From Pseudomonas_T sp032052615 (GTDB lineage: Bacteria > Pseudomonadota > Gammaproteobacteria > Pseudomonadales > Pseudomonadaceae): a stretch of 64,000 nucleotides of DNA. A program made the translations under genes and the position numbers. Below the pieces are notes generated by a model. That model did no database searches, was not told the DNA's origin, and saw only the letters and a list, made by a program, of their open reading frames with translations. Below, piece by piece: positions 16,898 through 28,911 of this stretch (positions are counted from its first letter, which is position 1; every line of letters begins with the position of its first letter). The DNA lies in the NCBI GenBank assembly GCA_032052615.1, contig DAMBWF010000004.1, positions 248,001 to 312,000 on the forward strand, given 5' to 3'.

Positions 16898-17331
16898 GGT
16901 GCCACCTCCTGGCAGGCGGGGCAGAAATGACCGTTGCCCTTCGACGCCCAGCCCACCTCTCGCAGCCGGGCCTCGGCGGCGGGGCGCCGGGCCGGCTCGC
17001 CGAGGCTGGCATCGACAGCGAACTCCAGGTCCAAGGGTTTCCCGCAGCCGTCGCAACGCACTTCCCAGCGGTGGATCGCCAGTTCGCGAAAGACCGGCCC
17101 GCTGGCCACCGCCAGCCATTGGCCGGGCGGGTTGATCAGGTGGCGGACCTTTTCCACCGACAGGCGCATGTACAGGTCGCGGCTGCCCTTGAGGGTAACC
17201 AGCAGCGCATCGCCGGCCTGTATCGAGCCGCCACTGCCGGTGACCTGATAGCGGCCCGGCGCGAGGGCGCGGCATTCGTTGAGGGTGTGGGAGGGGTTGA
17301 GCAGGGTGTAGCGGAAATCGTGTTCGACCAT
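16894..17331 (-). CDS. Hypothetical protein with two CxxC pairs
   Basis: A 145-residue soluble protein without a signal peptide. Two cysteine pairs, C93-DG-C96 and C137-PA-C140, are spaced as in a zinc ribbon. The N-terminal 85 residues are rich in beta-strand-like sequence (MVEHDFRYTLLNPSHTLNEC). I do not recognise a named family. It overlaps the META lipoprotein start by four bases, so a shared role is likely but unknown. The start ATG at 17331 is preceded by AGGAAGCGTC. Confidence 0.75.
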   Translation of the reverse strand: MVEHDFRYTLLNPSHTLNECRALAPGRYQVTGSGGSIQAGDALLVTLKGSRDLYMRLSVEKVRHLINPPGQWLAVASGPVFRELAIHRWEVRCDGCGKPLDLEFAVDASLGEPARRPAAEARLREVGWASKGNGHFCPACQEVAP

Positions 17332-17528
17332 GACGCTTCCTGAGCGCCGGCGGACCGGCGGTGGACCGCGACGGGCGCGGTGTCTTCGGCGAAGGGCGAG
17401 CGAGCGCCCGACATCCGGGGTGAAGGGCGGGCAGCCGCCCGCGGGTCGTCAGTGTACGGGGCGCGGCCGCGCCTGCCGAGGCCGGATCGCGCGTCCGGTC
17501 CGAAAACCGGGCGCGTCCGGTGGGCGGG

Positions 17529-18518
17529 CTAGGCTTCGACCCGATTGCGCACCTCGCCCGTCCCCCAGGCCGCGACGTTATTCAAGGTGGTGGCGGCGAT
17601 GGCCTCTAGCGCTTCGCGGGTGAGAAACGCCTGGTGGGCGGTGACGATCACATTGGGGAAGGTCAGCAGGCGGGCCAGCACATCGTCTTGCAACGGCAGG
17701 TCGGAGCGGTCTTCGAAGAACAGCCGGGCTTCCTCCTCGTAGACGTCCAGGCCGAGGTAGCCGAGGCGGCCGGTCTTCAGCGCCTCGATCAGCGACGGAG
17801 TATCCACCAGCGCGCCGCGGCTGGTGTTGATGAGCATCGCGCCTTGCTTCATGCGGCCCAGGCTTTCCCGGTCGATCAGGTGCCGGGTGTCCGGCAGCAA
17901 CGGGCAGTGCAGGCTGACAATGTCGGATTCGGCGAACAGGGTGGCCTGATCGACGTAGCGCGTGCCCAGTGTCTCGAGCTCGGGGTTCGGCTGTGGATCG
18001 TGGGCCAGGATACGGCAGCCGAAGCCATTCATGATCCGCGCGAAGACCGTGCCGATCTGCCCGGTGCCCACCACCCCGACGGTCTTTCCGCGCAGGTCGA
18101 AGCCGATCAGCCCATGCAGGCTGAAATCGCCGTCGCGGGTGCGGTTGTAGGCCCGGTACAGCCGCCGCGACAGCGCCAGGATCAGGCCGACCGCGTGTTC
18201 CGCCACCGCGTAGGGGGAATAGGCGGGCACCCGCACCACGTCCAGGCCGAGGCGGGCGGCGGCGACCAGGTCGACATGGTTGTAGCCCGCCGAGCGCAGG
18301 GCGATCAGACGCGTGCCACCCGCCGCGAGGCGCTCCAGCACGGGCGCGGCGAGGTCGTCGTTGATGAAGGCGCAGACCACGTCGCTGCCCTCGGCGAGAG
18401 CGACGGTGTCCACGTCCAGCCGGGTATTCTGAAAGACCAGTTCGAAGCCATGGTCGGCGTTGGCGCCGAGGAAGCTCTCCTGGTCGTAGCGTTGACTGCT
18501 GAACAGCGTGATGCGCAT
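17529..18518 (-). CDS. ldhA: D-lactate dehydrogenase, fermentative (LdhA)
   Basis: LdhA reduces pyruvate to D-lactate with NADH. The 329 residues match the usual length. The D-2-hydroxyacid dehydrogenase signature is complete: NAD motif VGVVGTGQIGTVFA (about residues 147-160), SRGALVDTPSLIEAL near 233-247, and the catalytic HQ pair in VTAHQAFLTREAL near residue 296. The ATG at 18518 has AGGAGG upstream. The gene is on the same strand as, and just downstream of, gacS, with a 71-base gap, an arrangement I recall from P. aeruginosa. Confidence 0.96.
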   Translation of the reverse strand: MRITLFSSQRYDQESFLGANADHGFELVFQNTRLDVDTVALAEGSDVVCAFINDDLAAPVLERLAAGGTRLIALRSAGYNHVDLVAAARLGLDVVRVPAYSPYAVAEHAVGLILALSRRLYRAYNRTRDGDFSLHGLIGFDLRGKTVGVVGTGQIGTVFARIMNGFGCRILAHDPQPNPELETLGTRYVDQATLFAESDIVSLHCPLLPDTRHLIDRESLGRMKQGAMLINTSRGALVDTPSLIEALKTGRLGYLGLDVYEEEARLFFEDRSDLPLQDDVLARLLTFPNVIVTAHQAFLTREALEAIAATTLNNVAAWGTGEVRNRVEA

Positions 18519-18589
18519 GGCGCGGTCCTCCTTTATCGCGTCGGAATCGTCAGCCTAGCCGCGAAGGCCATGTTCGCGCCGGCCGTCAG

Positions 18590-21346
<2,757 letters not shown>

Positions 21347-21469
21347 GGGCGCCTCTCCTTAGCTTGAATCCGGGGGAGTGTAGCGATTCGCCGCGAGCGA
21401 GTCGCCGGTCGCGAGTCGGATCGGCGGCGAAACGCTTGTCTTCGGGCCAGGGGCTGCCCGCGCGTGACG

Positions 21470-21490
21470 CTTATTTCCTAATGAAATAAG
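21470..21490. promoter_or_regulatory. Palindrome between gacS and cysM
   Basis: CTTATTTC and GAAATAAG flank CTAAT, an 8-bp perfect inverted repeat in the 225-bp divergent gap, 82 bp before the cysM start. It may be a regulator site or part of a promoter. No known consensus is claimed. Confidence 0.3.
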
Positions 21491-21571
21491 CAGACAACCC
21501 TATGCGATATGGCCTGGGCGGGTTTGCCGGTATCATATGCCCCCTTTTCCCGTCGCCGGATCGTGAATGCC

Positions 21572-22477
21572 ATGACCCCGCAGTACCCGACCATCGCCGA
21601 CTGCATCGGCAATACGCCGCTGGTGCGTTTGCAACGCCTGCCCGGAGTCACCACCAACACGCTGTTGGTGAAGCTGGAGGGGAATAACCCGGCCGGCTCG
21701 GTGAAGGACCGCCCGGCGCTGTCGATGATCGGCCGCGCCGAAGCGCGCGGGGCGATCCAGCCCGGCGACACGTTGATCGAGGCGACGTCCGGCAACACCG
21801 GGATCGCCCTGGCCATGGCGGCGGCGATCAAGGGCTACCGGATGGTGCTGATCATGCCGGACAACATGAGCGCCGAGCGCAAGGCGGCGATGACCGCCTA
21901 CGGCGCCGAGCTGATCCTGGTGAGCCGGGACGAAGGCATGGAAGGTGCCCGCGACCTGGCGTTGTCCATGCAGGCCGCCGGCCAGGGCAAGGTGCTCGAC
22001 CAGTTCGCCAACGGCGACAATCCCGAGGCCCACTATCAGGGCACTGGCCCCGAGCTCTGGCGCCAGACCGGCGGCGGCATTACCCACTTCATCAGCTCCA
22101 TGGGGACCACCGGCACCATCATGGGGGTGTCCCGTTACCTCAAGGAGCAGAACCCGGCGATCCAGATCGTCGGTCTGCAACCGCAAGAGGGGGCGGCGAT
22201 TCCCGGCATCCGGCGCTGGCCCGAGGCTTACCTGCCCCGCATCTATCAGGCGGAGCGGGTCGACCGGGTGGTCGACATGGCCCAGCGGGAGGCCGAGGAC
22301 ACCATGCGCCGGCTGGCCCGGGAGGAGGGCATCTTTTGCGGCGTATCCTCCGGTGGGGCGGTGGCGGCGATGCTGCGGTTGTCCCGGGAAGTGGAGAACG
22401 CCGTCATGGTGGCGATCGTCTGCGACCGTGGCGACCGCTACCTGTCCACCGGTCTCTACGATCAGCCGAAGGCTTGA
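21572..22477 (+). CDS. cysM: Cysteine synthase B (CysM)
   Basis: CysM makes cysteine (or S-sulfocysteine) from O-acetylserine and sulfide or thiosulfate, with pyridoxal phosphate. The start chosen at 21572 gives MTPQYPTIADCIGNTPLVRL, the conserved beginning; an upstream in-frame ATG gives sequence unlike the family. The PLP lysine is K45 in NNPAGSVKDRPA. The phosphate-binding loop appears as TSGNTG, and FISSMGTTGTIMG is present. It has 301 residues, normal for CysM and shorter than most CysK. It is divergent from gacS and precedes rlmD by 68 bases. Confidence 0.96.
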   Translation: MTPQYPTIADCIGNTPLVRLQRLPGVTTNTLLVKLEGNNPAGSVKDRPALSMIGRAEARGAIQPGDTLIEATSGNTGIALAMAAAIKGYRMVLIMPDNMSAERKAAMTAYGAELILVSRDEGMEGARDLALSMQAAGQGKVLDQFANGDNPEAHYQGTGPELWRQTGGGITHFISSMGTTGTIMGVSRYLKEQNPAIQIVGLQPQEGAAIPGIRRWPEAYLPRIYQAERVDRVVDMAQREAEDTMRRLAREEGIFCGVSSGGAVAAMLRLSREVENAVMVAIVCDRGDRYLSTGLYDQPKA

Positions 22478-22545
22478 ATGTGGGCGTCCGTTGACGCCCA
22501 TCGACCGCTCCCGTCGCGGGAGCCGCTTCACACGAGTTCGCATCG

Positions 22546-23898
22546 ATGGCCAAACGTAACGCCGGGTTGCGCTTCCAGCCCAGTGGCGGCGCCCGCTCCT
22601 CCGCGGTTCCCGTGGGCAAGAAGCAGGTGCTGTCGATCGAGCGCCTGGCCTCCGATGGTCGCGGCATCGCCCATGAAGACGGGCGTACCTGGTTCGTCGC
22701 CGGCGCGCTGCCGGGCGAGCGGGTCGAGGCCCGGGTGCTGGGCGCCCGCGCCCAGGTGGTCGAAGCGCGCCTGGAGCGCCTGCTGGAGGCCCGCGAGCCC
22801 CGACGCCCCGAGCCTTGCCGGCACGCCCGGGTCTGCGGGGGGTGCACACTCCAGCACATGCCCCATGCCGAACAACTGGCGCTGAAACAACGCAGCCTGG
22901 CCGAACACCTGTCCCGGGTTGCCCGCCTTCAGCCCGAGCACTGGGCGCCGCCCTTGAGCGGCCCCGAGTTCGGTTATCGCCGCCGCGCCCGGATAGCGGT
23001 GCGCTGGGATGCCAAGGCCGCCCGCCTGGAGGTGGGGTTCCGGGCCGCCGCCAGCCAGGCCATCGTCGCGGTCGAAGAGTGCCCGGTGCTGGTACGTCCC
23101 TTGCAAAACCTCATCGAAGCGTTACCGGCGATGCTGCGCGGGCTGGACAAGCCCCAGGCGCTGGGTCACGTCGAATTGTTCGAGGGCGATGCCCGTGCCT
23201 TGCTGCTGCGGCATACCGCGCCGTTGGGCGAGGCCGACCTGGCCCGGGTGCGCGCCTTCTGCGACGAGCACGCCACGCAATTGTGGCTGCACGGGGCGGG
23301 GGAGCCCGCTCCCGACCGGCCCGGTACCCGCCTGGGGTTCGCCGTGGAGGACCTGGCGTTGCAATATCGGCCGGGGGATTTCGTCCAGGTGAATGCCGGG
23401 GTAAACCTGGCCATGGTCCGGCAGGCGCTAGACTGGTTGGCGGTGACCCCCTCGGAGCGGGTGCTGGACCTGTACTGCGGCCTGGGCAATTTCGCCCTGC
23501 CGCTGGCGCGCCGGGCTCGCGAAGTGGTGGCGGTGGAAGGGGTGAAAACGATGGTGGCGCGGGCCCGTGGGAACGCCCTGGAAAACGGCCTGGATAATGT
23601 GCGCGTCCACCAGGCCGACCTGTCGAAGGCGCTTGCGGAAATGCCCTGGGCCGCCGGTGGCTTCGACGCGGTGCTGCTCGATCCGCCCCGGGATGGCGCG
23701 TTCGAGGCGGCGCGGGGGATGGAGCGGCTGGGCGCGGGGCGGGTGCTGTACGTATCCTGCAACCCGGCGACCCTGGCCCGGGACGCGGCGGAACTGGCGC
23801 AGCAAGGCTATGTCCTGACGCGCGCGGGCATACTCGACATGTTCCCGCAGACCGCCCATGTGGAAGCCATGGCCTTGTTCGTACGCCGGTCGGGCTGA
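22546..23898 (+). CDS. rlmD: 23S rRNA (uracil-1939-C5)-methyltransferase RlmD
   Basis: RlmD (RumA) methylates U1939 of 23S rRNA with S-adenosylmethionine. The 450 residues contain an N-terminal TRAM domain (about 24-75), [4Fe-4S] cysteines C91, C97 and C100 with a fourth in VEECPVLV, the SAM motif LDLYCGLGNFALPLA near residue 305, a DPPRDGA loop, and the catalytic cysteine in YVSCNPATLARD near 405. All are intact. It lies upstream of relA on the same strand, a neighbourhood shared with Pseudomonas and E. coli. Confidence 0.95.
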   Translation: MAKRNAGLRFQPSGGARSSAVPVGKKQVLSIERLASDGRGIAHEDGRTWFVAGALPGERVEARVLGARAQVVEARLERLLEAREPRRPEPCRHARVCGGCTLQHMPHAEQLALKQRSLAEHLSRVARLQPEHWAPPLSGPEFGYRRRARIAVRWDAKAARLEVGFRAAASQAIVAVEECPVLVRPLQNLIEALPAMLRGLDKPQALGHVELFEGDARALLLRHTAPLGEADLARVRAFCDEHATQLWLHGAGEPAPDRPGTRLGFAVEDLALQYRPGDFVQVNAGVNLAMVRQALDWLAVTPSERVLDLYCGLGNFALPLARRAREVVAVEGVKTMVARARGNALENGLDNVRVHQADLSKALAEMPWAAGGFDAVLLDPPRDGAFEAARGMERLGAGRVLYVSCNPATLARDAAELAQQGYVLTRAGILDMFPQTAHVEAMALFVRRSG

Positions 23899-24032
23899 CC
23901 GACCGGTGGGCGACACACTCGGTGTCGCAAGGGTGCGAAGGAATCGCGCCCTCTGATGTCAACCCGACCGGCCCGGAGAAGGCTGGCGTACAGCCGACAT
24001 GTCTGGCGCATGTCGTAGGGAAAGGTGTTCAG

Positions 24033-26276
24033 ATGGTACAGGTGAGAGCGAATCAGCCGATCAATCACGACGGCAGCATCAACCTCGACGCGTGGCTCGA
24101 CCACGTCTGCGGCCTCGATCCGGTCCTCGATCGGGCGGCGCTCAGGGAGGCGTGCGAGTTCGCCCGGGAAGCCGAGCAGCCGGAGAACCCAGCGCAACAC
24201 GCCTGGGTCGAGGGTGGCAGCAGTTTCCACACCGGGCTCGAGATCGCCGAGATCCTCGCCGACCTCAAGCTCGACCAGGATTCCCTGGTGGCCGCGGTGG
24301 TCTATCGCGGCGTGCGCGAGGGCAAGATCCCCCTGGCCACGGTGCAGCAACGCTTCGGGTCGGTGGTGGCCAAGCTGGTGGAGGGCGTGTTGCGCATGGC
24401 CGCCATCAGCGCCAGTCTCAGCCCGCGCCAATCCCTCGTGCTGGGTACCCAGGTGCAGGTGGAAAACCTGCGCAAGATGCTGGTCGCCATGGTGGACGAT
24501 GTGCGGGTGGCGCTGATCAAGCTGGCCGAGCGCACCTGTGCGATCCGCGCGGTGAAGAACGCCGACGACGAAAAACGCCACCGGGTCGCCCGGGAAGTCT
24601 TCGATATCTACGCGCCCCTGGCCCACCGGCTGGGCATCGGTCACATCAAGTGGGAGCTGGAGGACCTTTCCTTCCGCTACCTGGAGCCCGACCAGTACAA
24701 GCAGATCGCCAAGCTGCTGCACGAGCGCCGGCTGGATCGCGAGCAGTACATCGCCACGGTGATGCAGCAGTTGCGCGACGAACTGACCGCCACCGGCATC
24801 AAGGCCGACATCAGCGGCCGCGCCAAGCACATCTATTCCATCTGGCGGAAGATGCAGCGCAAGGGCCTGGAGTTCAGCCAGATCTATGACGTGCGCGCCG
24901 TGCGGGTGCTGGTCCCCGAGGTGCGCGACTGCTACACCGCCCTGGGCATCGTGCACACCCTGTGGCGGCACATCCCCAAGGAGTTCGACGACTACATCGC
25001 CAACCCCAAGGAGAACGGCTACCGCTCCTTGCACACCGCGGTGATCGGCCCCGACGGCAAGGTGCTGGAAGTGCAGATCCGCACCTATGCCATGCACGAG
25101 GAGGCCGAGCTGGGGGTCTGCGCCCACTGGCGTTACAAGGGCACCGACGTCAAGGCCAGCTCCAATCACTACGAGGAAAAGATTTCCTGGCTGCGCCAGG
25201 TCCTCGAATGGCACGAGGAACTGGGCGACATCGGCGGGCTGGCGGATCAGTTGCGCGTCGATATCGAGCCCGACCGGGTCTATGTCTTCACCCCCGATGG
25301 CCATGCCATCGACCTGCCCAAGGGGGCCACGCCCCTGGACTTCGCCTACCGCGTGCACACCGAGATCGGCCACAACTGCCGTGGCGCCAAGATCAACGGG
25401 CGCATCGTGCCGCTCAACTACAGCCTGCAAACCGGCGAGCAGGTGGAGATCATCACCGGCAAGCACGGCGCGCCGAGCCGTGACTGGCTCAACCCCAACC
25501 TCGGCTACATCACCACCTCCCGCGCCCGGGCGAAGATCGTCCACTGGTTCAAGCTGCAGGCCCGGGACCAGAACGTCGCCGCCGGCAAGGCCATGCTGGA
25601 GCGGGAACTGTCGCGCCTGGCCCTGCCGCCGGTGGACTTCGAGAAGGTGGCGGAGAAGGCCAACTACAAGACCGCCGAGGACATGTTCGCCGCCCTCGGC
25701 GCCGGCGACCTGCGCCTGGCCCATGTGGTGGGCCACGCCCAGTCCCTGGTCGAGCCGGAGCGGGGCAATGCGCAGCTCGAACTGATCCCGCGCAAGCCGA
25801 GCAAGGTCGGCCATGGCAAGCGTGGCGACATCCAGATCCAGGGCGTCGGCAACCTGCTGACCCAGATGGCCGGCTGTTGCCAGCCGCTGCCGGGCGACCC
25901 CATCGTCGGCTACATCACCCAGGGCCGGGGAGTGAGCATCCATCGCCAGGACTGCGCCTCGGTGCTGCAACTGGAAGCCCGCGAGCCGGAACGGATCATC
26001 CAGGTGAACTGGGGGCCGGTGCCGGTCCAGACCTACCCGGTGGACATCGTCATCCGCGCCTTCGACCGGTCGGGCCTGCTGCGGGACGTTTCCCAGGTGC
26101 TGCTCAACGACCGCATCAACGTCCTAGCGGTGAACACCCGCTCGAACAAGGACGACAACACCGCCTCGATGCTGCTGACCATCGAGATTCCCGGCCTGGA
26201 CGCCCTCGGTCGCCTGCTGGCGCGCATCGCCCAGTTGCCCAACGTCATCGAAGCGCGGCGCAACCGCTCCGCCTGA
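24033..26276 (+). CDS. relA: RelA, (p)ppGpp synthetase I
   Basis: RelA makes (p)ppGpp on stalled ribosomes during amino-acid starvation. The start at 24033 gives MVQVRANQPINHDGS and 747 residues, the length I recall for P. aeruginosa RelA; the upstream frame extension was rejected. The N-terminal HD domain is degenerate (FHTGLEIAEILADL, no His-Asp pair), as expected for a synthetase-only RelA. The EFDD motif precedes ANPKENGYRSLHT in the synthetase domain, which marks RelA rather than SpoT. TGS (YVFTPDGHAIDLP) and a C-terminal ACT domain follow. Confidence 0.97.
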   Translation: MVQVRANQPINHDGSINLDAWLDHVCGLDPVLDRAALREACEFAREAEQPENPAQHAWVEGGSSFHTGLEIAEILADLKLDQDSLVAAVVYRGVREGKIPLATVQQRFGSVVAKLVEGVLRMAAISASLSPRQSLVLGTQVQVENLRKMLVAMVDDVRVALIKLAERTCAIRAVKNADDEKRHRVAREVFDIYAPLAHRLGIGHIKWELEDLSFRYLEPDQYKQIAKLLHERRLDREQYIATVMQQLRDELTATGIKADISGRAKHIYSIWRKMQRKGLEFSQIYDVRAVRVLVPEVRDCYTALGIVHTLWRHIPKEFDDYIANPKENGYRSLHTAVIGPDGKVLEVQIRTYAMHEEAELGVCAHWRYKGTDVKASSNHYEEKISWLRQVLEWHEELGDIGGLADQLRVDIEPDRVYVFTPDGHAIDLPKGATPLDFAYRVHTEIGHNCRGAKINGRIVPLNYSLQTGEQVEIITGKHGAPSRDWLNPNLGYITTSRARAKIVHWFKLQARDQNVAAGKAMLERELSRLALPPVDFEKVAEKANYKTAEDMFAALGAGDLRLAHVVGHAQSLVEPERGNAQLELIPRKPSKVGHGKRGDIQIQGVGNLLTQMAGCCQPLPGDPIVGYITQGRGVSIHRQDCASVLQLEAREPERIIQVNWGPVPVQTYPVDIVIRAFDRSGLLRDVSQVLLNDRINVLAVNTRSNKDDNTASMLLTIEIPGLDALGRLLARIAQLPNVIEARRNRSA

Positions 26277-26286
26277 CGGCCACGTT

Positions 26287-26306
26287 GCCGGGCACCCGTG
26301 CCCGGC
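26287..26306 (+). terminator. Hairpin between relA and mazG
   Basis: GCCGGGCAC and GTGCCCGGC form a perfect 9-bp G/C-rich stem with a 2-base turn, 10 bases past the relA stop, followed by GCCTTTCC. It may attenuate read-through into mazG or stabilise the relA 3' end. The T-run is too short for a strong terminator. Confidence 0.5.
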
Positions 26307-26331
26307 GCCTTTCCTCGCACGGGACTTCGCC

Positions 26332-27162
26332 ATGTACCGACTCGACGACCTCCTGCACCTGATGGCGCGCCTGCGCGACCCCCGGCACGGTTGCCCTTGG
26401 GACCTCAAGCAGGACTACGCCAGCATCGTCCCCCATACCCTCGAAGAAGCCTACGAGGTGGCCGATGCCATCGAGCGCGGCGACTTCGATCACCTGCCCG
26501 GCGAGCTGGGCGACCTGTTGTTCCAGGTCGTCTACTACAGCCAGTTGGCGAAGGAAGAGGGTCGCTTCGAATTCGCCACGGTGGTGGACGCCATCACCCG
26601 CAAGCTGATTCGCCGCCATCCCCACGTATTCCCCGACGGTGATCTGTACGGCGCGCCGGACGCCCCGCGGCTCGACGAGGCGGCGATCAAGCAGCGTTGG
26701 GAAGCATTGAAGGCCGAGGAGCGGGCGGAGAAAGCAGCGGCGCCGGAGCAACTGTCGCTGCTGGACGACGTGCCCAGCACGCTACCCGCCCTGAGCCGCG
26801 CGGCGAAATTGCAGAAGCGGGCCGCCCAGGCCGGTTTCGACTGGCCGGATGCGCTACCGGTGGTGGATGTGGTGCGTGGCGAGCTGGAAGAAGTGCTTGA
26901 AGCGATGAGTCGCCAGCATGCGGCGGATATCGCCGACGAGGTGGGCGACCTGTTGTTCGCCATGGTCAACCTGGCGCGCCATCTCAAAGTGGAGCCCGAG
27001 GCGGCGCTACGGGCCGCCAGCCGCAAGTTCGAGCGGCGCTTCCGCTTCATCGAGGACAGCCTGCGCCGCGAGGGGCGAGCCGTGGAAGGCTGTGGCCTGG
27101 ACGAGCTGGAAGCCCTGTGGGTCGAGGCGAAGCGCCAGGAGCGCGCCGCCCCGGCCTGCTGA
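26332..27162 (+). CDS. mazG: MazG, nucleoside triphosphate pyrophosphohydrolase
   Basis: MazG hydrolyses nucleoside triphosphates to monophosphates and pyrophosphate, and in E. coli lowers ppGpp-linked stress. The 276 residues contain two MazG domains. In the first, EEAYEV and GELGDLLFQVVYY (residues about 39-68) carry the metal ligands; in the second, ELEEVLEAM and DEVGDLLFAMVNLARHL (about 184-222). It follows relA by 55 bases, as in many gammaproteobacteria, and converges on the lpxO-type gene with stops 2 bases apart. Confidence 0.96.
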   Translation: MYRLDDLLHLMARLRDPRHGCPWDLKQDYASIVPHTLEEAYEVADAIERGDFDHLPGELGDLLFQVVYYSQLAKEEGRFEFATVVDAITRKLIRRHPHVFPDGDLYGAPDAPRLDEAAIKQRWEALKAEERAEKAAAPEQLSLLDDVPSTLPALSRAAKLQKRAAQAGFDWPDALPVVDVVRGELEEVLEAMSRQHAADIADEVGDLLFAMVNLARHLKVEPEAALRAASRKFERRFRFIEDSLRREGRAVEGCGLDELEALWVEAKRQERAAPAC

Positions 27163-27164
27163 AC

Positions 27165-28100
27165 TCAGCGAACGATCCACCAGCCGAGCAGGGTCAACAG
27201 GCCGATGGCCAGGAGTGGCTTGAGGATCTTGTAGGCCCGGGGCGAGCGGCGCTTGAGGCGCTTCACCTGGCCGCCGATGGCGTTGCCGACGCGCTTGAAG
27301 CCGCCGTAGGCCCGGTTGATGCCGCCGACCCGCTCGCCCTCGACGTTCTGCGGCGCGGTGGCCCGGCCGAGCACCCCGCTGATCCAACGGTTGAAGGTAC
27401 GCATTGGCTCCGGTAGCGGGCGCTCCACGTCGCAGAACAGGATCACCCGGGTCACGTCGGTCTCGTTCTTCACCCAATGCACATAGGTTTCGTCGAACAT
27501 CACGTCCTCGCCGTCGCGCCAGGCATAAGGCTGGCCGTCCACGTAGATGCGGCAGGCGTCGGAGTTCGGGGTGGACAGCCCCAGGTGATAGCGCAGGGAG
27601 CCGGCGAAAGGGTCGCGGTGGGGGTTCAGGTGGCCGGGGCCGGGCAGCAGGGTGAACATCGCGCCCTTCACGCAGGGAATCTGCTCCAGCAGTGCCACGG
27701 TCTTCGGGCACAGGCGCTGGGCCGACGGCAGGGCGCCGTCGTACCAGGTGAGGTAGAAGCGCTTCCACCCCTTCTTGAAGAACGAGCCGAAACCGGCTTC
27801 GTTGTCGTGCAGCGCCGCGCGGATGTAGCCCTCGTCGAACAACTGCATGGCTTCCTCGCGGATGACCTGCCAGTTGTCCCGCAGCAGGTCCAGCTCCGGG
27901 AAGTCGCGACGCTCCAGGTACGGCCGGGAGGGCGTGGCGGAGAACAGGTACATCAGCGAGTTGTAGGGGGCGAACAGCGCCGAGTAGTTGACCAACTGGC
28001 GCAGGAAGGGCAGGCGGGCGCGCCCGCGCAGGTGCACGAACAGTACGCTGGCGAGGAACAACCCGACGAGGGAAAGCTTGGCGGCGAGTGAAGCGGTCAT
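27165..28100 (-). CDS. lpxO: LpxO-type aspartyl/asparaginyl beta-hydroxylase
   Basis: Members of this family are Fe(II)/2-oxoglutarate dioxygenases; LpxO hydroxylates the 2-position of a lipid A secondary acyl chain at the inner membrane. The 311 residues have membrane helices at both ends (about 5-22, and the C-terminal LLAIGLLTLLGWWIV). The metal-binding H-x-D is in LNPHRDPF near residue 156, and the distal histidine is in YVHWVKNETDVTR near 203. P. aeruginosa carries two lpxO copies, and this position matches the one near mazG, so paralogue identity is inferred. Confidence 0.9.
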   Translation of the reverse strand: MTASLAAKLSLVGLFLASVLFVHLRGRARLPFLRQLVNYSALFAPYNSLMYLFSATPSRPYLERRDFPELDLLRDNWQVIREEAMQLFDEGYIRAALHDNEAGFGSFFKKGWKRFYLTWYDGALPSAQRLCPKTVALLEQIPCVKGAMFTLLPGPGHLNPHRDPFAGSLRYHLGLSTPNSDACRIYVDGQPYAWRDGEDVMFDETYVHWVKNETDVTRVILFCDVERPLPEPMRTFNRWISGVLGRATAPQNVEGERVGGINRAYGGFKRVGNAIGGQVKRLKRRSPRAYKILKPLLAIGLLTLLGWWIVR

Positions 28101-28260
28101 GGGCCTACCGGGGCGTCACGAGGAAAGGGCGAAGTTTCGCCGCCACGCGCCGGGATGTCCACCGGGTCTTGCGCAATGGCGGTACAAGCCGGAGGATGGA
28201 CGCCCTTGCGAACCCGCTTCGGCGAACCCTTCCCCCTGCATGTCGGATGATTCGTTAACG

Positions 28261-28800
28261 ATGAGCATGTCATTGCGCGACCAGTTGCTGAAAGCCGGCC
28301 TGGTCAACGAAAAGCAGGCCAAGCAGGCCACCAAGCAGAAACAGAAACAGCAACGCCTGGAGCACAAGAACCAGGTGGAAAAGGACGACTCCCAGCGCCA
28401 GGCGGCGTTGCAGGCCCGGGCGGAAAAGGCGGCCCGGGATCAGGAGCTGAACCGCCAGCAGCAGGAAAAGGCCGAGCAGAAGGCGCGGATCGCCCAGGTC
28501 AAGCAACTGATCGAGAGCAGCCGGCTGCCGAAGCTGACCACCGAGGATTACTACAACTTCGTCGACGAGAAGAAGGTCAAGCGACTCTCGGTGAACGCCC
28601 TGATGCGGGACAAGCTGAGCCGGGGCTCCCTGGCCATCGTGCGCCATGGCGGCGCGTACGAGGTCATCCCCCGGGACGCGGCGCTGAAGATCCAGGAGCG
28701 CGACCCGCGCCGAGTGGTCCTGCTGAATACCCCCACCGACGAGCCGGACGCGGACGACCCGTATGCCGCCTACAAGGTGCCGGACGACCTGATGTGGTAG
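28261..28800 (+). CDS. DUF2058 (YaiL-like) coiled-coil protein
   Basis: The 179-residue protein begins MSMSLRDQLLKAGLVNEKQA and is very rich in lysine, glutamine and glutamate through residue 90, consistent with a long coiled coil. The C-terminal region (RLSVNALMRDKLSRGSLAIVRHGGAYEVIP) is the conserved DUF2058 part; E. coli YaiL is the best-known member and has been linked to nucleoprotein or polysome fractions. Its function is not established. The start could instead be the ATG two codons later. The gene ends before a strong bidirectional terminator. Confidence 0.85.
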   Translation: MSMSLRDQLLKAGLVNEKQAKQATKQKQKQQRLEHKNQVEKDDSQRQAALQARAEKAARDQELNRQQQEKAEQKARIAQVKQLIESSRLPKLTTEDYYNFVDEKKVKRLSVNALMRDKLSRGSLAIVRHGGAYEVIPRDAALKIQERDPRRVVLLNTPTDEPDADDPYAAYKVPDDLMW

Positions 28801-28865
28801 GCACCCGCCGGGCGCTTGAGTGTCGGGCGCGCCGTGAGCGGCCGGGCACTTAACGAGGGACCATG

Positions 28866-28895
28866 AAAAAAGCCGGGCGACGGGCCCGGCTTTTT
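28866..28895. terminator. Bidirectional rho-independent terminator
   Basis: AAAAAAGCCGGGC and GCCCGGCTTTTT form a 7-bp G/C stem extended by A/T pairs around a GACGG loop, with T-runs on both strands. It serves the DUF2058 gene from the left and the DUF3108 gene from the right. Confidence 0.9.
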
Positions 28896-28911
28896 CGTTC
28901 TGATGCCGTGG

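Noticed and set aside
23808..25970. Long minus-strand frame (720 codons) opposite relA
   Set aside because: Mirror of RelA codons; the RelA product has full motif support and correct length.
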